DNA of 64,000 nucleotides, from the NCBI GenBank assembly GCA_018806985.1, contig JADANN010000265.1, positions 1-64,000 of the forward strand, in the 5' to 3' direction. Positions 32,690 through 44,322 of the stretch are shown piece after piece. The notes under the pieces are model-generated. The model was not told the DNA's origin. It did not search any database and saw only the letters and a list, made by a program, of their open reading frames with translations. This DNA is from Angiostrongylus vasorum (lineage: Eukaryota > Nematoda > Chromadorea > Rhabditida > Metastrongylidae). Each line of letters begins with the position of its first letter. Position 1 is the first letter of the stretch. The translations under genes and the position numbers were made by a program.

Positions 32690-32935
32690 AAGGATGCCGC
32701 TCTCGAGCGTGACTACTGTGTTGGTCGGATTCATACCCAAATCCATCTTTTCGAATCCCAAGAAATTTCGAGAACTTCCCAAAAGTTACTTTTCTCAAGA
32801 TGGAAAACGTGCTTGTATATGATACCGCTTTATAGAAGTGGCGTTTCTGAAGCAAAGGTGCTGGAAGTACTGCGTACATTGTTTAAGGTGTCTGGACGTA
32901 GAGTTCATGAACTACAATCGAACAAGCTAGCACAG
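32690..32935 (+). CDS. Candidate exon(s), unidentified
   Basis: The block 32836-32935 (acceptor GCTTTATAG; SGVSEAKVLEVLRTLFKVSG then RRVHELQSNKLAQ; donor GTAGGT) is well formed and helical. Just upstream, from an ATG at about 32694, a different frame is open (IPKSIFSNPKKFRELPKSYF). The two cannot be joined by an intron of normal length, so at most one reading is right as drawn. No recognisable domain. Confidence 0.35.
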
Positions 32936-33319
32936 GTAGGTGATGTCCCCAAGTGTAGAGCACAGGTAGCGATCCTTAATCAATATATACTCTAGTCAGA
33001 GGGTATCGCGATTTATCCTGAAATCTGTCTTAACACGTGAACTTCGGTCCATGCTCGAACTGAACGTGTTTCAAGCATTAGTAATGACGTGTAATTGCTG
33101 ATGATAAACATGAATGAAACGTATATAAGCCAATATCGATTCCATAACTTCATGTTTTCGTCGCGTTTCCTTAAGTTTCTACCTTTAATTATTCACATTT
33201 GTCACTGTTCTTGTTGTAATGGTAGTTCCTCCTCGGCATTTCGTCTACATTTTTTTAAGTGTCGATCGTTCCTTTCTTGACCTCAACACTCTGCTTCTAT
33301 ATATTCTTGTTTAGCAAAC

Positions 33320-34055
33320 ACTACTACTAACGAGTACTGTAAGACGCCAGCTAGTTGGTAACCTCTTGTATGACCGTCAATGCGCAACGCAAAATTGCAT
33401 AATTTGCCCTAATGGGAGAGGCGGTGATTGCATGAGTCCGGGTACAATTTATTTGATCTCTTGTAAAGCGAGCGGGGACGAATATTTTGAAAATACGGGT
33501 AGACCACTTTGCTTCCGTATAGAAGAACACGTAGTCGGTAAGCTTAAACCAAATACTCCACTAGGCACGCATAGGACGCAGAGACATAGCGAGGAAGGGA
33601 TTAAGCAGGGATTATAGTCCTCGCACAGGAATTGAAAACACTAGCGCGCAAGACTCTCGGAGCATGCTAGATTAATTCCAGAAGTCCGAAAATAAACCGC
33701 AGGGAAGAATGCCTCATTATCATGCGTGATATTGGGCATTCTATAAGCCTGCTATTCTGATGGGATGGGCACACTACGGTTCCATGTAAACTCTGTGCGG
33801 TTCGTCTCTAGGTGACATATTCAGTGGAAGACTTATAGAAAGCGGTGATTGTGCAAAGCAGCTGCACTGTGTTCAATGTGATTAAAATTTTGGTTTAGCA
33901 TTTTCACAGTTTGGTTATGGAGGTGTTTGGCCGGGTAGATTGTTGTCAACTTGACCCTTCCAGGCTCTGAGGAAGGCGAAATCCGCCGAAACGTCAGATT
34001 GTGCGTAAATAAAGAAATAACATAACACTCCTGTTTGCTAAACAGAAGTATAAAG
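33320..34055 (+). mobile_element. Penelope-like element, GIY-YIG endonuclease end and 3' terminus
   Basis: Translation gives NCIICPNGRGGDCMSPGTIY, LISCKASGDEYF and GRPLCFRIEEHVVGKLKP, the C-terminal GIY-YIG nuclease region of a PLE. Here the YIG glycine position is changed (EYFENTGR instead of EYIGETGR), so the nuclease is likely dead. Later residues (RNPKINR-like, ECLIIMRDIGH) are the end of the ORF. The 3' terminus has GGCTCTGAGGAAGGCGAAAT at 33963-33982 and then CCGCCGAAACGTCAGA. The reverse transcriptase part is absent. Confidence 0.85.
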
Positions 34056-34589
34056 AATTATCAGTATCAGTATCATAACATTCACGTATCGAACATTCTT
34101 AATTGCTGTTTTCATGGTGAGTTTCACATTCATCCACTCTGAGTGCCTACCTCTTTCTCAAATTCAGCTACTCGCTGTGCTTACCTGTTTCTTCAATGTG
34201 AGTTGCAACGAACTTCAATAAAATTTGCTATCCACTGGAAGTTCAGCTCAGATCGCTGAAAAACAATCAAAGACGTTGGTTGCCGAGGCAGGCTTTTAAT
34301 CCACAAGTCGTTTCGTTTTGTTTGTGGTGATGTCAGCGACGTACATTGCAGAGAGTGTGTAGCGATAGATGAATTGCGCTTCCAGTATTCTAAACCTAGT
34401 TCTTTCCTTTCCTTCCAAATGATTTCGTTTCGTACAATTCTGCTGTAGGAGCGAATGCGAGAAGGCATGGAATTGGGGAACGCATGGAATTCGAGAAGGG
34501 AACGGAGGTGTAAATAACGATGAAAGTATATCAAATGAGGAGTGCATAGATGAGGTGAGCACTTTGTGCCATTAATATCGAAACAGTAA
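34056..34589. other. No firmly supported gene
   Basis: A 137-codon minus-strand open stretch (34193-34606) overlaps a second of 88 codons in another frame. Neither has splice signals or a recognisable domain. Confidence 0.3.
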
Positions 34590-34985
34590 ATATGAAGTCC
34601 TCCCAACGGCTTACCACCTTGTAGCGGCTAGGAGGTGCTCCTGGGTATCGTGCTGCGATGTACATCCGTAGGATTTATCTCCCTAACATGGTCTCCCAAG
34701 TTGAGAAAGAGCCCGGCGTTTCCATCAGGAAGCCTAGCTGTGAGCAAAGCAATACCAAGATCCACCATCGTCCTGGTATGGTCCCTCCCACAGTGGCAAA
34801 TTGCCCTGTGATCCACAAGGGCTTCGACTGCCCGTGGTGGTGAGTTAGCGCAAACTTTGGTCTGGCTGACGTCGAGATTCCAGGGGGAACACAATGACTA
34901 GACCAGAAAACCTCCGAAGGAAATGAAGATTGTGCTGGCGCCCGCTCAACCAGTGAGGACCGGTCATTGAGGCATCCGAGAATCC
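34590..34985 (-). mobile_element. SINE3 copy, near full length
   Basis: Reversed ACGGCTTACCACCTTGTAGC start and CAACCAGTGAGGACCGGTCA end, with the central blocks in SINE3 order. Confidence 0.7.
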
Positions 34986-35591
34986 AAATAAATACGAAGC
35001 CAACAGAAATATACGAATCAGATTGAGAAATTACAAAAAAGTAGAAGTAATGTGGTCTTTAGTGGCTAATTAGACCAGAAAAGTAGTTAAAATTGTTTCA
35101 AAAAAAAATCATTGGCAAACATATCGATAAATGTGGAAGATGATAGGATGAGGGAACAACGAAAGACGAAAAAAAAACGAAATCAGCCTCTAGTTAGAAG
35201 TGATGAGTTTTCTACAGTTCACCTCTCGAAGTATGATAGCCCTCAACTCGAACAATCTGTGAAATGCCAGGTCAGCACTGACGGAGTGCATGATGATAAA
35301 GTACAGCTGTGCATTGATCGGTTACCGACTGACTGCTACATTAGAAATTGATACCCGTGATATGCTTTGCATAGCTACCACCTAATTGTGTGACGAAAGT
35401 GCATTAGCTCATAAGATGCGCAGTATCTTTTCTTCTCATTTGGGGTAAAAATGTAGATTTCAGCCAAACAAAAGTTTTCAGTCGGGCTTTAGAACACATT
35501 GTCATATGTAGTAATCCATAGTAGGCATGAGGACATAATAGACGCCGTTAATGTCCTATGAGAAACAACGAAGAGCAATTTTTTCTCCAGA
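34986..35591. other. No firmly supported gene
   Basis: A 79-codon plus-strand open stretch at 35112-35351 is polar and could be an exon upstream of the F-box gene. It lacks clear splice sites. Confidence 0.3.
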
Positions 35592-38249
35592 AAAGCGAGC
35601 CACGTTCGTGTGGTTTCGAGAGCAGCAAGCGGACCGAGTATATGCGGGAGCTGCTCGGATTTCCGCTTCACGTCATCGACGACATCATAGCCAACCTGTC
35701 CTTAACCGACTTAATGGCATTCAGACGTTGCTCGAAACAGACACGAGACGTTCGTTATTTTTCTGTTCCTCATTTCGAAAACAAATTCCATGATACTGGA
35801 TGTTAAAGTGTTCTTGGGTAATATGGCATATTTCCCCTAATCGGCGAAAAAAACTATTGGTTAAAGATAGGTAGCAAACTAAAGTTACAAAGCGTTCGAG
35901 ACAGTGACATTCCCCCCGAAGGTGTGCTTTGCACTCGACTAAGCGTCAAACATCTGGCTTTGTATTTGGCCTATACAGTAATTACTGGGGTGTACCAAGG
36001 CATGAAGTCACTGACCTCTCAGATAGGTAAAGTATGGCGCAAAATCGAACCATGAACATGTGTGTCCTGCCGGAAAGCTCTAATCACCTGCTACGTGCGC
36101 CCTGGAATAGGAGATTTCGAGTGAATATTGGCCTCAAATCAATATACAAACCTTAGGAGCTGCTCCTTCCTAGGCAGTCGTGTGATATGATCTGAAGAAC
36201 TCATTAAATGTCTCTTAAAAAGCAAATATGTTTTGTGAAATGTAAATGACACTTAATAAACTCAGTTTATTTTTTGAAGATCGTACAAAAATCCACCACT
36301 GAGAACCGTCTATTTAGATTGTCGACCGGTATTTTTACGTGCAAAAGTCACTAGTGACCAACGTCAAGAAGATGCATAAACTCTTTCCACATCTCGATCC
36401 CAGTCGAGAACAGTTTAGAAGCATCTTCCATATTAGACACGAGGCAAGTTGGCATTCTGCAACGCCCTTCTCTGTTTTCCTTTTATGATGTTCAATTGCT
36501 CCCCATGGTTGAGTATTGCTGTTCATGATGGATCCTGCATGCATCATTCGTTTCTTCCAATCTAGAGAGATTCCGCCAGTGCACTATTGAATAGACCGTA
36601 CCAATGACGCATTTAGTGGACAATACAATCAACTTAACTAAGTTCCAGTTAATAAATACGATGTGTAAAGCTCGTCCTTCTGAAAGAACATGCAGCACTC
36701 TGGGGACTTTCGATGAATTCCATTTTAGATTTGAGATTCTTCATCGTTCATGAAAACTTCGTTCATTCACAGATCGAAAGACCGACTTTCGACCATCCTG
36801 GATATTTATTAATTCATACGATCCTAAGACCCGCTTTCGTTACATCTCGGGTACAATAGTCAACAATTTTCTGCATCATTGAGCTGACAAGAGGTTGGTA
36901 TAAAAACTCTTACTCGGCAAACCTTGCGGCAGCTACGCATTCTTCGGGGCCAGATTGATTCCAGTGTCAAATAAAATGAATAAAATTTCTTATTCCACAT
37001 TTTTTACTGAGCTTACTTTTTATAACATGCTTTACACACGCATACTCTAAGCTCAATCGTGTTGAAGATTATTAATATGCGTTGTCCTACAAGCTTTTCT
37101 TTTTCTATGATGACACGAGGTTGTGAACAGGTGCCTTGGTCATTGAGGGCTAATGTTCCGGCGATTCTGTCTTCTCCAAAGCCCTTTTCTTTGTTAGAGA
37201 TTGAAAATATCTATACGTTGGTACACATGCGATGAAGACGCTTCACAATAGCCATCGAAGATCAAAGTACTTATTAAGAACCTCTTGCCAGCTCAAAAAA
37301 GGAGAGATCATAAAACAGCATGAGAGTGCTATCGATGTATTAAGCTACTGTGCTATTCTCCTAAACGCGTCTCGTACATTAATGAATGTGTGGAGACGGT
37401 TTGATTATCCCGGACGCAATATCGAACCAATGACAGTGTGTATTACGGTATGCCCTAATCACTGCACTACGCACATCGTCTCGTCGACAATGCCGTCTTC
37501 TTTTTTGATCATCATACTTAGAATTTCAAACAATCTAGAAAGAAGCGCCGCTTACAATGCATCGGCTTTTGCAGTTGGCGAAGCTGTTTCGGGTGCTTCC
37601 GAAGAATCGGCTAGTCGAAGCCGATTTCAGTGGCATTCAACGATTTCACCATGGTTTCATGATGGAGATAATGAATGTAAGACTGCCCCATTTATTCAAA
37701 CGATTTTCTTCCTCATAGAGATCTAATTACCAGTATTTTGTTTCGCTCCCCACAAAATTTACATCTTAGGAATTACTAGGTGTGCGATTATGGTCGAAGG
37801 TATTCGGTAAGGATTTAAATGGTCAAATTCAGAACTTTGTACACTGAGACTGAGGATGAATAAGAAAGACTGTGCTTCCCACTCACATTCGGCTTTTATT
37901 TCCTAGTCATCGTCCTCCCTTTTCTCAGGAAATCGGCACAGATATGCACTCGCTGTTTTCTAATGTGACTAGCTTGTCTTTCGCTGGCTGCATTTTGAGC
38001 TCCAAGGACCTCCATTTGATGTCGTTGTGTACGCAAAACTTGAAATCTCTAACTCTGACGGAACATCTCATGGAGGACGTTGTCCCTGAAAATGACATTG
38101 ATCCAAGTCGAGTACATAACTTCCTTATTTTCGAGAAAGCAGGCCTGATCGGACATCGACAAAAGGTCATATCACACGTGAAGAGCTTATGGCCTACTTT
38201 GCGGAACCTGACTTTTGCACGATTCGATGAAACCCGTCTCATTCGCTAA
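35592..38249 (+). CDS. F-box / leucine-rich-repeat-like protein gene
   Basis: F-box proteins recruit substrates to SCF ubiquitin ligases through Skp1. Exon 1 starts after TTTTTTCTCCAG (35592), or at an ATG at 35558. It encodes the F-box ELLGFPLHVIDDIIANLSLT with DLMAFRRCSKQTRD and ends at 35749 (donor GTTCGT). It joins in phase 0 to 36318-36447 (acceptor TCTATTTAG; IVDRYFYVQKSLVTNVKKMH, then HLDPSREQF). Later exons are 37539-37676 (LTMHRLLQLAKLFRVLPKNR; donor GTAAGA) and, in phase 0, 37929-38249 (acceptor CTTTTCTCAG; LFSNVTSLSFAGCILSSKDL, then LKSLTLTEHL; stop). The last two have leucine-rich-repeat spacing. One junction (36447 to 37539) is not in phase, so an exon is missing. A candidate lies at about 37.26-37.45 kb ending at GTATGC. 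The LRR part would bind substrate. Nematode genomes have many such genes, so no symbol is given. Confidence 0.65.
35930..36080 (-). mobile_element. SINE1 remnant in an intron
   Basis: GGTGTGCTTTGCACTCGACT and ATCTGGCTTTGTATTTGGCC resemble the SINE1 middle. Heavily degraded. Confidence 0.35.
37140..37200 (-). mobile_element. Decayed PLE-terminal scrap with hammerhead-like outline
   Basis: The reverse complement has GGGCTTTGGAGAAGACAGAA, TCGCCGGAACATTAGCCC. The outer GGGCT/AGCCC pair and the order of the core are kept, but the CTGA and GAAA bases are changed. Confidence 0.3.
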
Positions 38250-38864
38250 CTAAACGGTTTGCTAACTGGTAAACAGCGCTCGTTTTGATGAAGTTTTAGA
38301 TGACTGTTTAATGGCACATCTATAAATGGTTGAGTCAAAATGGTCTACATACATGTACAATAAATCTCGATTGTAGCAGTGCGGACTGGCTGTGTTGAGC
38401 CTCTCAACTCAACGCAGAGTCAATCTTGAAGTTCATGTAAACTACATGCGACCCTAAGCAAGGTTACCCTAGAAACGGGTTCAGATGGTTAGAAACTATG
38501 TCCCAATTCTAATAACGAGCGCGCACCGTCAGGGAGAGTCTTCCTTCTTGCTCCTCATTGGTAAGCCATTCTGGAAACACCTTTCACGGAGAGATGGACA
38601 CCAGGCGACACTTAATGAGGATCACGTCACTCCACTCCGCATCCAATAGTGCTGTAGTGGTTTCTCCACATGATTTTAACCACGTATCTTCCCCATCGTC
38701 TGCCTTGGTTTTTTTAAAATAAATCCGATAATTTAAAATTAATTATATTAATTATAATTATATTAATTAAAAAAATAATTACATTAAATGGAACTAAGGA
38801 TAGCAGCGGAGAAGTTGGCCGTCAATATACACATGTATGCGTGATTCTGACGACCAATATTACG
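38250..38864. other. No gene; AT-only palindromic stretch at 38.73-38.79 kb
   Basis: About 60 bases of TTAATTATA-type sequence lie at 38733-38790. Otherwise nothing recognised. Confidence 0.5.
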
Positions 38865-39140
38865 TAAAGGGCAAAGCTTTCAGCGTTGATCCATCGCTGA
38901 GGGATGTGCCATGCATTGTACTTCATAGACATCGTTGGAGGTGATTCAATGCATATCCTGCCTTTACAATGACTCGCGGTGGCCTCCCGATGTATCGAGC
39001 CAGTGCTGGTGTCCTCCCAGACAAGGCTAGCACCAATTCGTCGACCCCGGAGCGATGGAGGACTTGATGGGTCTGGGGCGCCGAGATCAATCCCATCTAT
39101 ATTGCAGGACGCCTTCGACCACTTCGCTACATGCGCTACT
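38865..39140 (-). mobile_element. SINE1 copy, near full length
   Basis: GCTTTCAGCGTTGATCCATC, CAATGACTCGCGGTGGCCTC and TCGACCACTTCGCTACATGC occur in reversed SINE1 order. Open frames here are by-products of the repeat. Confidence 0.8.
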
Positions 39141-41617
39141 AATGTTTCGCTAGTAACCACATTTAGACATTATCTTAAGTTCTCTCCTTTTATAAGGTGA
39201 TACGAATTCGCTAAAGTGTTTTCGATGTTTTATAAGTGGAGTGTCGGTTACTCCTCCTACCTCGGATCCTCCACATGTTTTATGTAACCATGTACTTATA
39301 ATTTCTTGAATTCTCTGCCTTCTTAAGATTTCACTTACAAAAAAAAATAACAACCTATTGAAAGTCACTCGGCACTTTGCCCTCAGAAGTGTGATGAAGT
39401 GATGACACCGTAATATTATTCACCGAGAATTATGAATGGAACTCGCTAAGATTAAAAAACTGTTCTGAAACACAGCGTTTCGCTAGTCACGTTTGATAGT
39501 GAGACTTCCACCATTTCCATTCAACTGTGAATTTGTGAAGCTTATCCAAAACGCCTCAGAAGTTCTGCTCTCACTTTGAAATCATCTGCGGTGTGTTTTT
39601 TGCGCCATGTATGTACTCAGAGGAGTACTTTGTCAGAATTCAACCTTTCCGCCCAGATGTTCTTTTATGGGAAAATATTGGTCTACCCATTTCACCAATG
39701 TATTCATCGCAGTATGTCTTATAGAAGATTGGGTATATTGTACAAACGCATTCTTATCACAAAATATGTTAGAGAAGAGAATTGTGAGTGAGCGGTGAGT
39801 AAAAAGAACATGTAAAACAAAGAACGGAAGAAGTAGGTCAACAAACAAAAAAAGTCAGGAGCGCTAACACAACTGCATCAGTAGAGCAACCACAGGGATG
39901 GTGAAATATGAGCAAAACTAGGAACTTCATCTTGGTTTTGGGCCTGGGCCTTCCCTTACCGGAGATTCACGAGACTCACCTGCTATCCACCACCTCAACT
40001 GAGCTTGGCTTTTTCTCAGCTATATTTAAACCCTGCTGTAGCCTCCAGTAACCAATTTGTGCCAAAAATGTAAATAAATGAACGCACCGGAGAGAACCAA
40101 CGTAGTTAATTGTAAAGCGCTGCATCGGGAAATGGATATAAGAGACATATCATATTTATATGCCACGAGAATAGAAATAGCACCCCTTATAGCAAAGAGT
40201 TTGACGGCACTTTTTTCACATGGTGGTATCTATGACAACAAGACAACAACGAAACAACAAGGACGACTCCTTACACTAAACGTCATAGAAGAGAACATAT
40301 AAAGGCGACATTCTCTAGAGAGTAGAAAAATGACATCGTTACTCGACATTATTTCACACGAATTCAAAGAACGACATTCAGTTAACCCTGGCAATGATCA
40401 AAAAGCTACATTTTCCGTGGGATGTTCCTTTCTGTGCTGATCCAACGTAGCAAACAGGTTTCGGTTTACAACAGCAAACATTTCAGTGGATTCACACTCT
40501 TTCAAAGTCCATTTTTTTGTCACGTGCTTTTCAGGGAATCAGGTAAATCGAACGAAGCTAACAACAGGTAACAAAATATTAGATATTTCGGCATCATACC
40601 TATCGTAAACTAAAATATCTCAACAACGACATGTCAGCTCATCCAGAACACTTTTCGAGAGAAATTCACCCCTACAATAGATACAGTGACATTGATGTTA
40701 GGATTGCCTTAATTAGTATAAACTTCGAAGGAAGTAAGAATAAGTGGACATCAAAAAGTGCTAAGACGCTAATTCCATAGGCAAACATACATCTTAGCTT
40801 TCAAAAAGTTTAGAAAATCCCAGTCCAAATATATTGTGAATGTTGTATTCCCAGAAATTTATCTTCACGTCTCCATACACATCTTACGGACCCACTGCCA
40901 CGCGAGCTAAGGCACATGCAGCTTCTAACTTGGTCTCATTCGATCGAAGTTTAGAATCAGCCAATAGGGAACTTATAATACTACGCCTAAATAAAGCCCT
41001 AGAAAACTTATTCCGGCTACTTTGGGAAAACAAACACAGATTCAATAACATGCAATAGCAGACCACAGCGAGCGATCAAGTCCAAAGGAGTTAGGGTGAT
41101 AAATCAAATATTCAAGTACGTACATCGGAGTCGATTTGACACAATGGAATGATATGGCATAATCTGAAAGCATAGCGGCGGAGAAGTCCAAACAGAGACA
41201 GAATAACTCTGTTCAACTGCTGGTTGACGTTGCGCAAGTTCCATTTCGAAAACGCAGCCCTAATTTTGTTGAAATCCGAACAAAGGCAACACCACAACGC
41301 TCACCTGAACAACAGTTTGGATCCTGTTCAATAGGCTAATAGCTGTGTTTCCAAAACCAAGGTAACTTATTCAGCTGACCAAGCACCAGGTAAATTCCAG
41401 GAACGAAAGGAAAATATCCGAAACGGGCTCGTTCCAATTCGCATATAAGAAAACGTCGCATCAGATAAGAAAATCACTCAAAATGGGAAGAGCCCTAAAA
41501 AATTACATAAGCGAAGTTGAAGAGCATGAGTTTACTGGGTATAGGAAATGGGCATGTAGAAAAATGCAAAAAAATTCAGCAAATATGAACTGGACCCGTC
41601 TCTTTATATACTCGTAT
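39141..41617. other. No firmly supported gene
   Basis: Open stretches at 39576-39791, 40078-40302 and 40840-41058 were inspected. The last is protein-like (SNLVSFDRSLESANRELIIL) but has no splice sites, and its opposite strand is equally open. Confidence 0.35.
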
Positions 41618-41736
41618 AAACTGAACTTTTTGAGCTGATGCGAGATTGGTATAAGTTTTCGTTGTCGCTGCAGTAGTATAGTAGTATCAGTAGTAGTAGT
41701 ACTACTACTAGTAGTAGTAGTTCTTTGTTGTTGTTG

Positions 41737-41768
<32 letters not shown>

Positions 41769-41830
41769 GGTGGTGTTATTGGTTGATGGCTGACGTTTTG
41801 CGGACTTCGCCTTGCACAGATCCTGCACGT
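41618..41830. mobile_element. Foldback-family repeat expanded by trinucleotide repeats
   Basis: The left end AACTGAACTTTTTGAGCTGA and GATGCGAGATTGGTATAAG match the repeat at 8640. TAG/CTA, TTG and TGG triplet runs (about 41671-41775) follow. Then the minus strand at 41822-41788 carries CTGTGCAAGGCGAAGTCCGC, AAAACGTCAGCC, a decayed hammerhead-like core. No matching right end was seen. Confidence 0.5.
41671..41775. repeat. Compound trinucleotide repeat
   Basis: TAGTAG and CTACTA runs facing each other, then about nine TTG and eight TGG units. Confidence 0.9.
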
Positions 41831-42234
41831 GTTTTGTGTAACAGTAGTCTCATATCGGGTGAAATGTCTATAATATTAATGAAGATAATGAACATCAAAA
41901 TGACAATAATGATGATACAATGATATAATGAAGATTTAACTAGATGCGCTGGATCGAGATGGGAGGGTGCAAAATGTACTACGATAGACAGCTTGTGACA
42001 GCGATTAATTTATCCTAGGAAGGATCATGGTTACGGTAGTAATGTGGCCAGTGAGAACGCAATGAAGAACAACACAATTGAAGCGTTGAAGACTCAGTGA
42101 ATAGGATGAATAGGTGGACCACTGGATGGTAAACTGTCTGGAGTTTCTCTACTTTAGAGATGTTGCCACCTACTCGCTTGATTTTATTTTTTTTTCCAGT
42201 TTTCTCCACTTTCTCGACCTTGGAGGAATTGGAG

Positions 42235-42312
42235 GTATGGTGGGCACGGAGCGGTATTGAATTAGCAACGTGCTCATGATAACTGGCATCACTGCCACTG
42301 GGCTATGCACAC
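42235..42312 (-). mobile_element. tRNA-like SINE head
   Basis: The reverse complement reads ATAGCCCAGTGGCAGTGATG (box A) and AATTCAATACCGC (weak box B). Confidence 0.4.
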
Positions 42313-42334
42313 CCTAATAATACTTACTTACTTG

Positions 42335-42705
42335 ATCCTTTAATGGCCCGTCCTCACTGGTTGTGCGGGCACCTGCATAATCTCCATCTTTCGGAGATTT
42401 GCTGGTTAAGCCACTATGGTTCCTTGAAATCCCGAGGTCAACCTGGGCAAAGTCTGCTCCAGGTCGTCACCTTCACAAGTAGACATCGCCTTTGTGGAAA
42501 AAAGGAGAGATTTGCCACCGTGCGACTTTGATACCAGGACGGTGGTGGGTCCTGGTATTGGTTTACTCTCAGCTAGGCTTCCTGATGGAAACGCAAGTCT
42601 CCTTCTCAGTTTGGGAGACTCTGCCAGGGATTGAGTCCCTCGTTGTACATCGCAGTCCAGCATCCAGGAACACCTCTCATGCACGATGAGGCGGTAAGTC
42701 GTTAG
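42335..42705 (+). mobile_element. SINE3 copy, near full length
   Basis: CCGTCCTCACTGGTTGTGCG, TCTTTCGGAGATTTGCTGG, TGATACCAGGACGGTGGTGG and CACGATGAGGCGGTAAG in order. Confidence 0.75.
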
Positions 42706-42810
42706 GAGGAATAATAATATAATGTTTTCAAAACATGCTTCCACTGTATGCCAGCTGATGATGAAACGATATTCTGCAGAGTAGATTACTTGGAGAAAAA
42801 TAAACGGTAG

Positions 42811-43088
42811 TCAGCGAACAACCACTATCAACAACAACCGTCTGCATAAAAGAGCGCTACCCAGTAATGTTAGGCGGTACCACAGTAGATTCGATTCGAA
42901 TTGGTCACAAATGTGAACTACGACATCGGATCAAGCCTGCTCTGAAGAAGCCGAAAGAGCCGAAATGCACTCCTATTAAAGCTTATTGTAATCGCCTTGT
43001 TAGCATATCAGTGAAGAGTTACATGCTGTTTAGTCATGGCGAGCTTAACGGAAAGTCGGTTTTTGAAGCACTGCGAGTCCCAATTTAG
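42811..43088 (+). CDS. Candidate terminal exon, unidentified
   Basis: After AAACGGTAG the frame is open for about 91 codons to a stop at 43086-43088. It is basic (KCELRHRIKPALKKPKEPKC, then LVSISVKSYM) and proline/lysine-rich. The acceptor lacks a good pyrimidine tract and no partner exon was found. No motif is recognised. Confidence 0.3.
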
Positions 43089-44322
43089 CTCTTTTCTAGA
43101 TGGTTACTCGTACCTCCATCATCCCTCCTAAGGACTATTTGTGAAGTCGTTACGAATACTTTACCACACCTCCAGGAATCATTTCTATTTCTTGGCCGCG
43201 AACTGACTTAAGGTAAACGTTGGGAGTTTACCTGCATGGCTATGCATTACATAATCTTTTATGGTATTTCTCACGAGTGCAGCCGCGGCCCACCGGTTTT
43301 TTCTTTAAACACATTGATAAACCATCGTTAATAGTTTAAATGCTCATGCATCGATCGAGATTAAGGTTAAGGTATTAGGTTAGATTCTACATCCAGAGAG
43401 CGAAGTTAAAAAGTAGGGTGGAGCATAGTATTGAGCTTGGTAATTGTAATTTGTAGAGCAAGCATTTGAGTACTTAGCCAGGGCCTTAGCCCCCAAATTA
43501 AAGCTAGACGTTGAGAGCGACCTTAGCCAAACGCTCTAGCTATGGATTGCTGTTTGTTCAGGTCTAAGCCTAGGCTGTAGCTCGTATCAAGGTCTAATTT
43601 CTTTAGCTTCAGACTCTAGTCAAGGCTAATCAGAGACGTTCCACTAGTACAAAGCAAACATGCGAACCCTCCACAGGAGTAACAACGCTGCGCGTACTAA
43701 TAACGACGACCGGCGATGGGAAGCCCAGATCCCTCTGTGTTTATAAGTGGAATATTTTACCTTTTTGAAGAACAATTTTGGTCAAAATGGGCACACATTT
43801 ACACTGCAATTACGTCTGTAATAGGCTGGCAACGTCGTCCCTAAAAAGGTTTTTTGAATTGAAATGCACAACAACGATTTCCTTGACCTACTGCCATCAC
43901 GACATGCAAGTTGGAATAACTACCGAATATGAACGAGAACTATAGCGCAAAAGGCCTCTTTGTTAAAGTTAACGTTAGTTAGTTTGTTAAGTTAAGTTTG
44001 TTAACTAATAATAAGTACTAGTTAAGAATCCTTTTACTTCCTAATCGATCCGAGATTATGCTATTTGTAGATGACAAGGAAGAGAAGTAGGCTAAAACTT
44101 TATAAATTGAAGTCACAAGATAAAGCTAAAGAGGACATCTGCGTGGAAACAACAAGCTAAATCAGTTTTTTTTTCGAACGGTAATGTTTGTTGTGCACCA
44201 TCAACGCGCACTGGGATGGCTGGCCGGCCGGCTGCCTGGCGCGCACGACGACGACGACGACGTAACCCAGCGTTTAAGCAGCGTTTTATTATAGGTGCAC
44301 TTATATCATTTGAGATGAAGGG
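43089..44322. other. No supported gene
   Basis: Includes TTAAGGT/CTAAG-rich stretches at 43.36-43.63 kb and 43.97-44.03 kb. A GC-rich patch (GGCCGGCCGG, then six GAC units) lies at 44.21-44.26 kb. Confidence 0.4.

Noticed and set aside
34193..34606. 137-codon minus-strand open frame
   Set aside because: A second frame on the same strand is open over the same DNA, with no splice sites, motif or compositional bias.
36335..36698. Two minus-strand open frames
   Set aside because: They overlap the plus-strand F-box-gene exon at 36318-36447, which has better splice signals and matching phase.
43360..43640. TTAGGT/CTAAGCC-like strings suggesting nematode telomeric TTAGGC repeats
   Set aside because: The strings are irregular, not tandem and on mixed strands.
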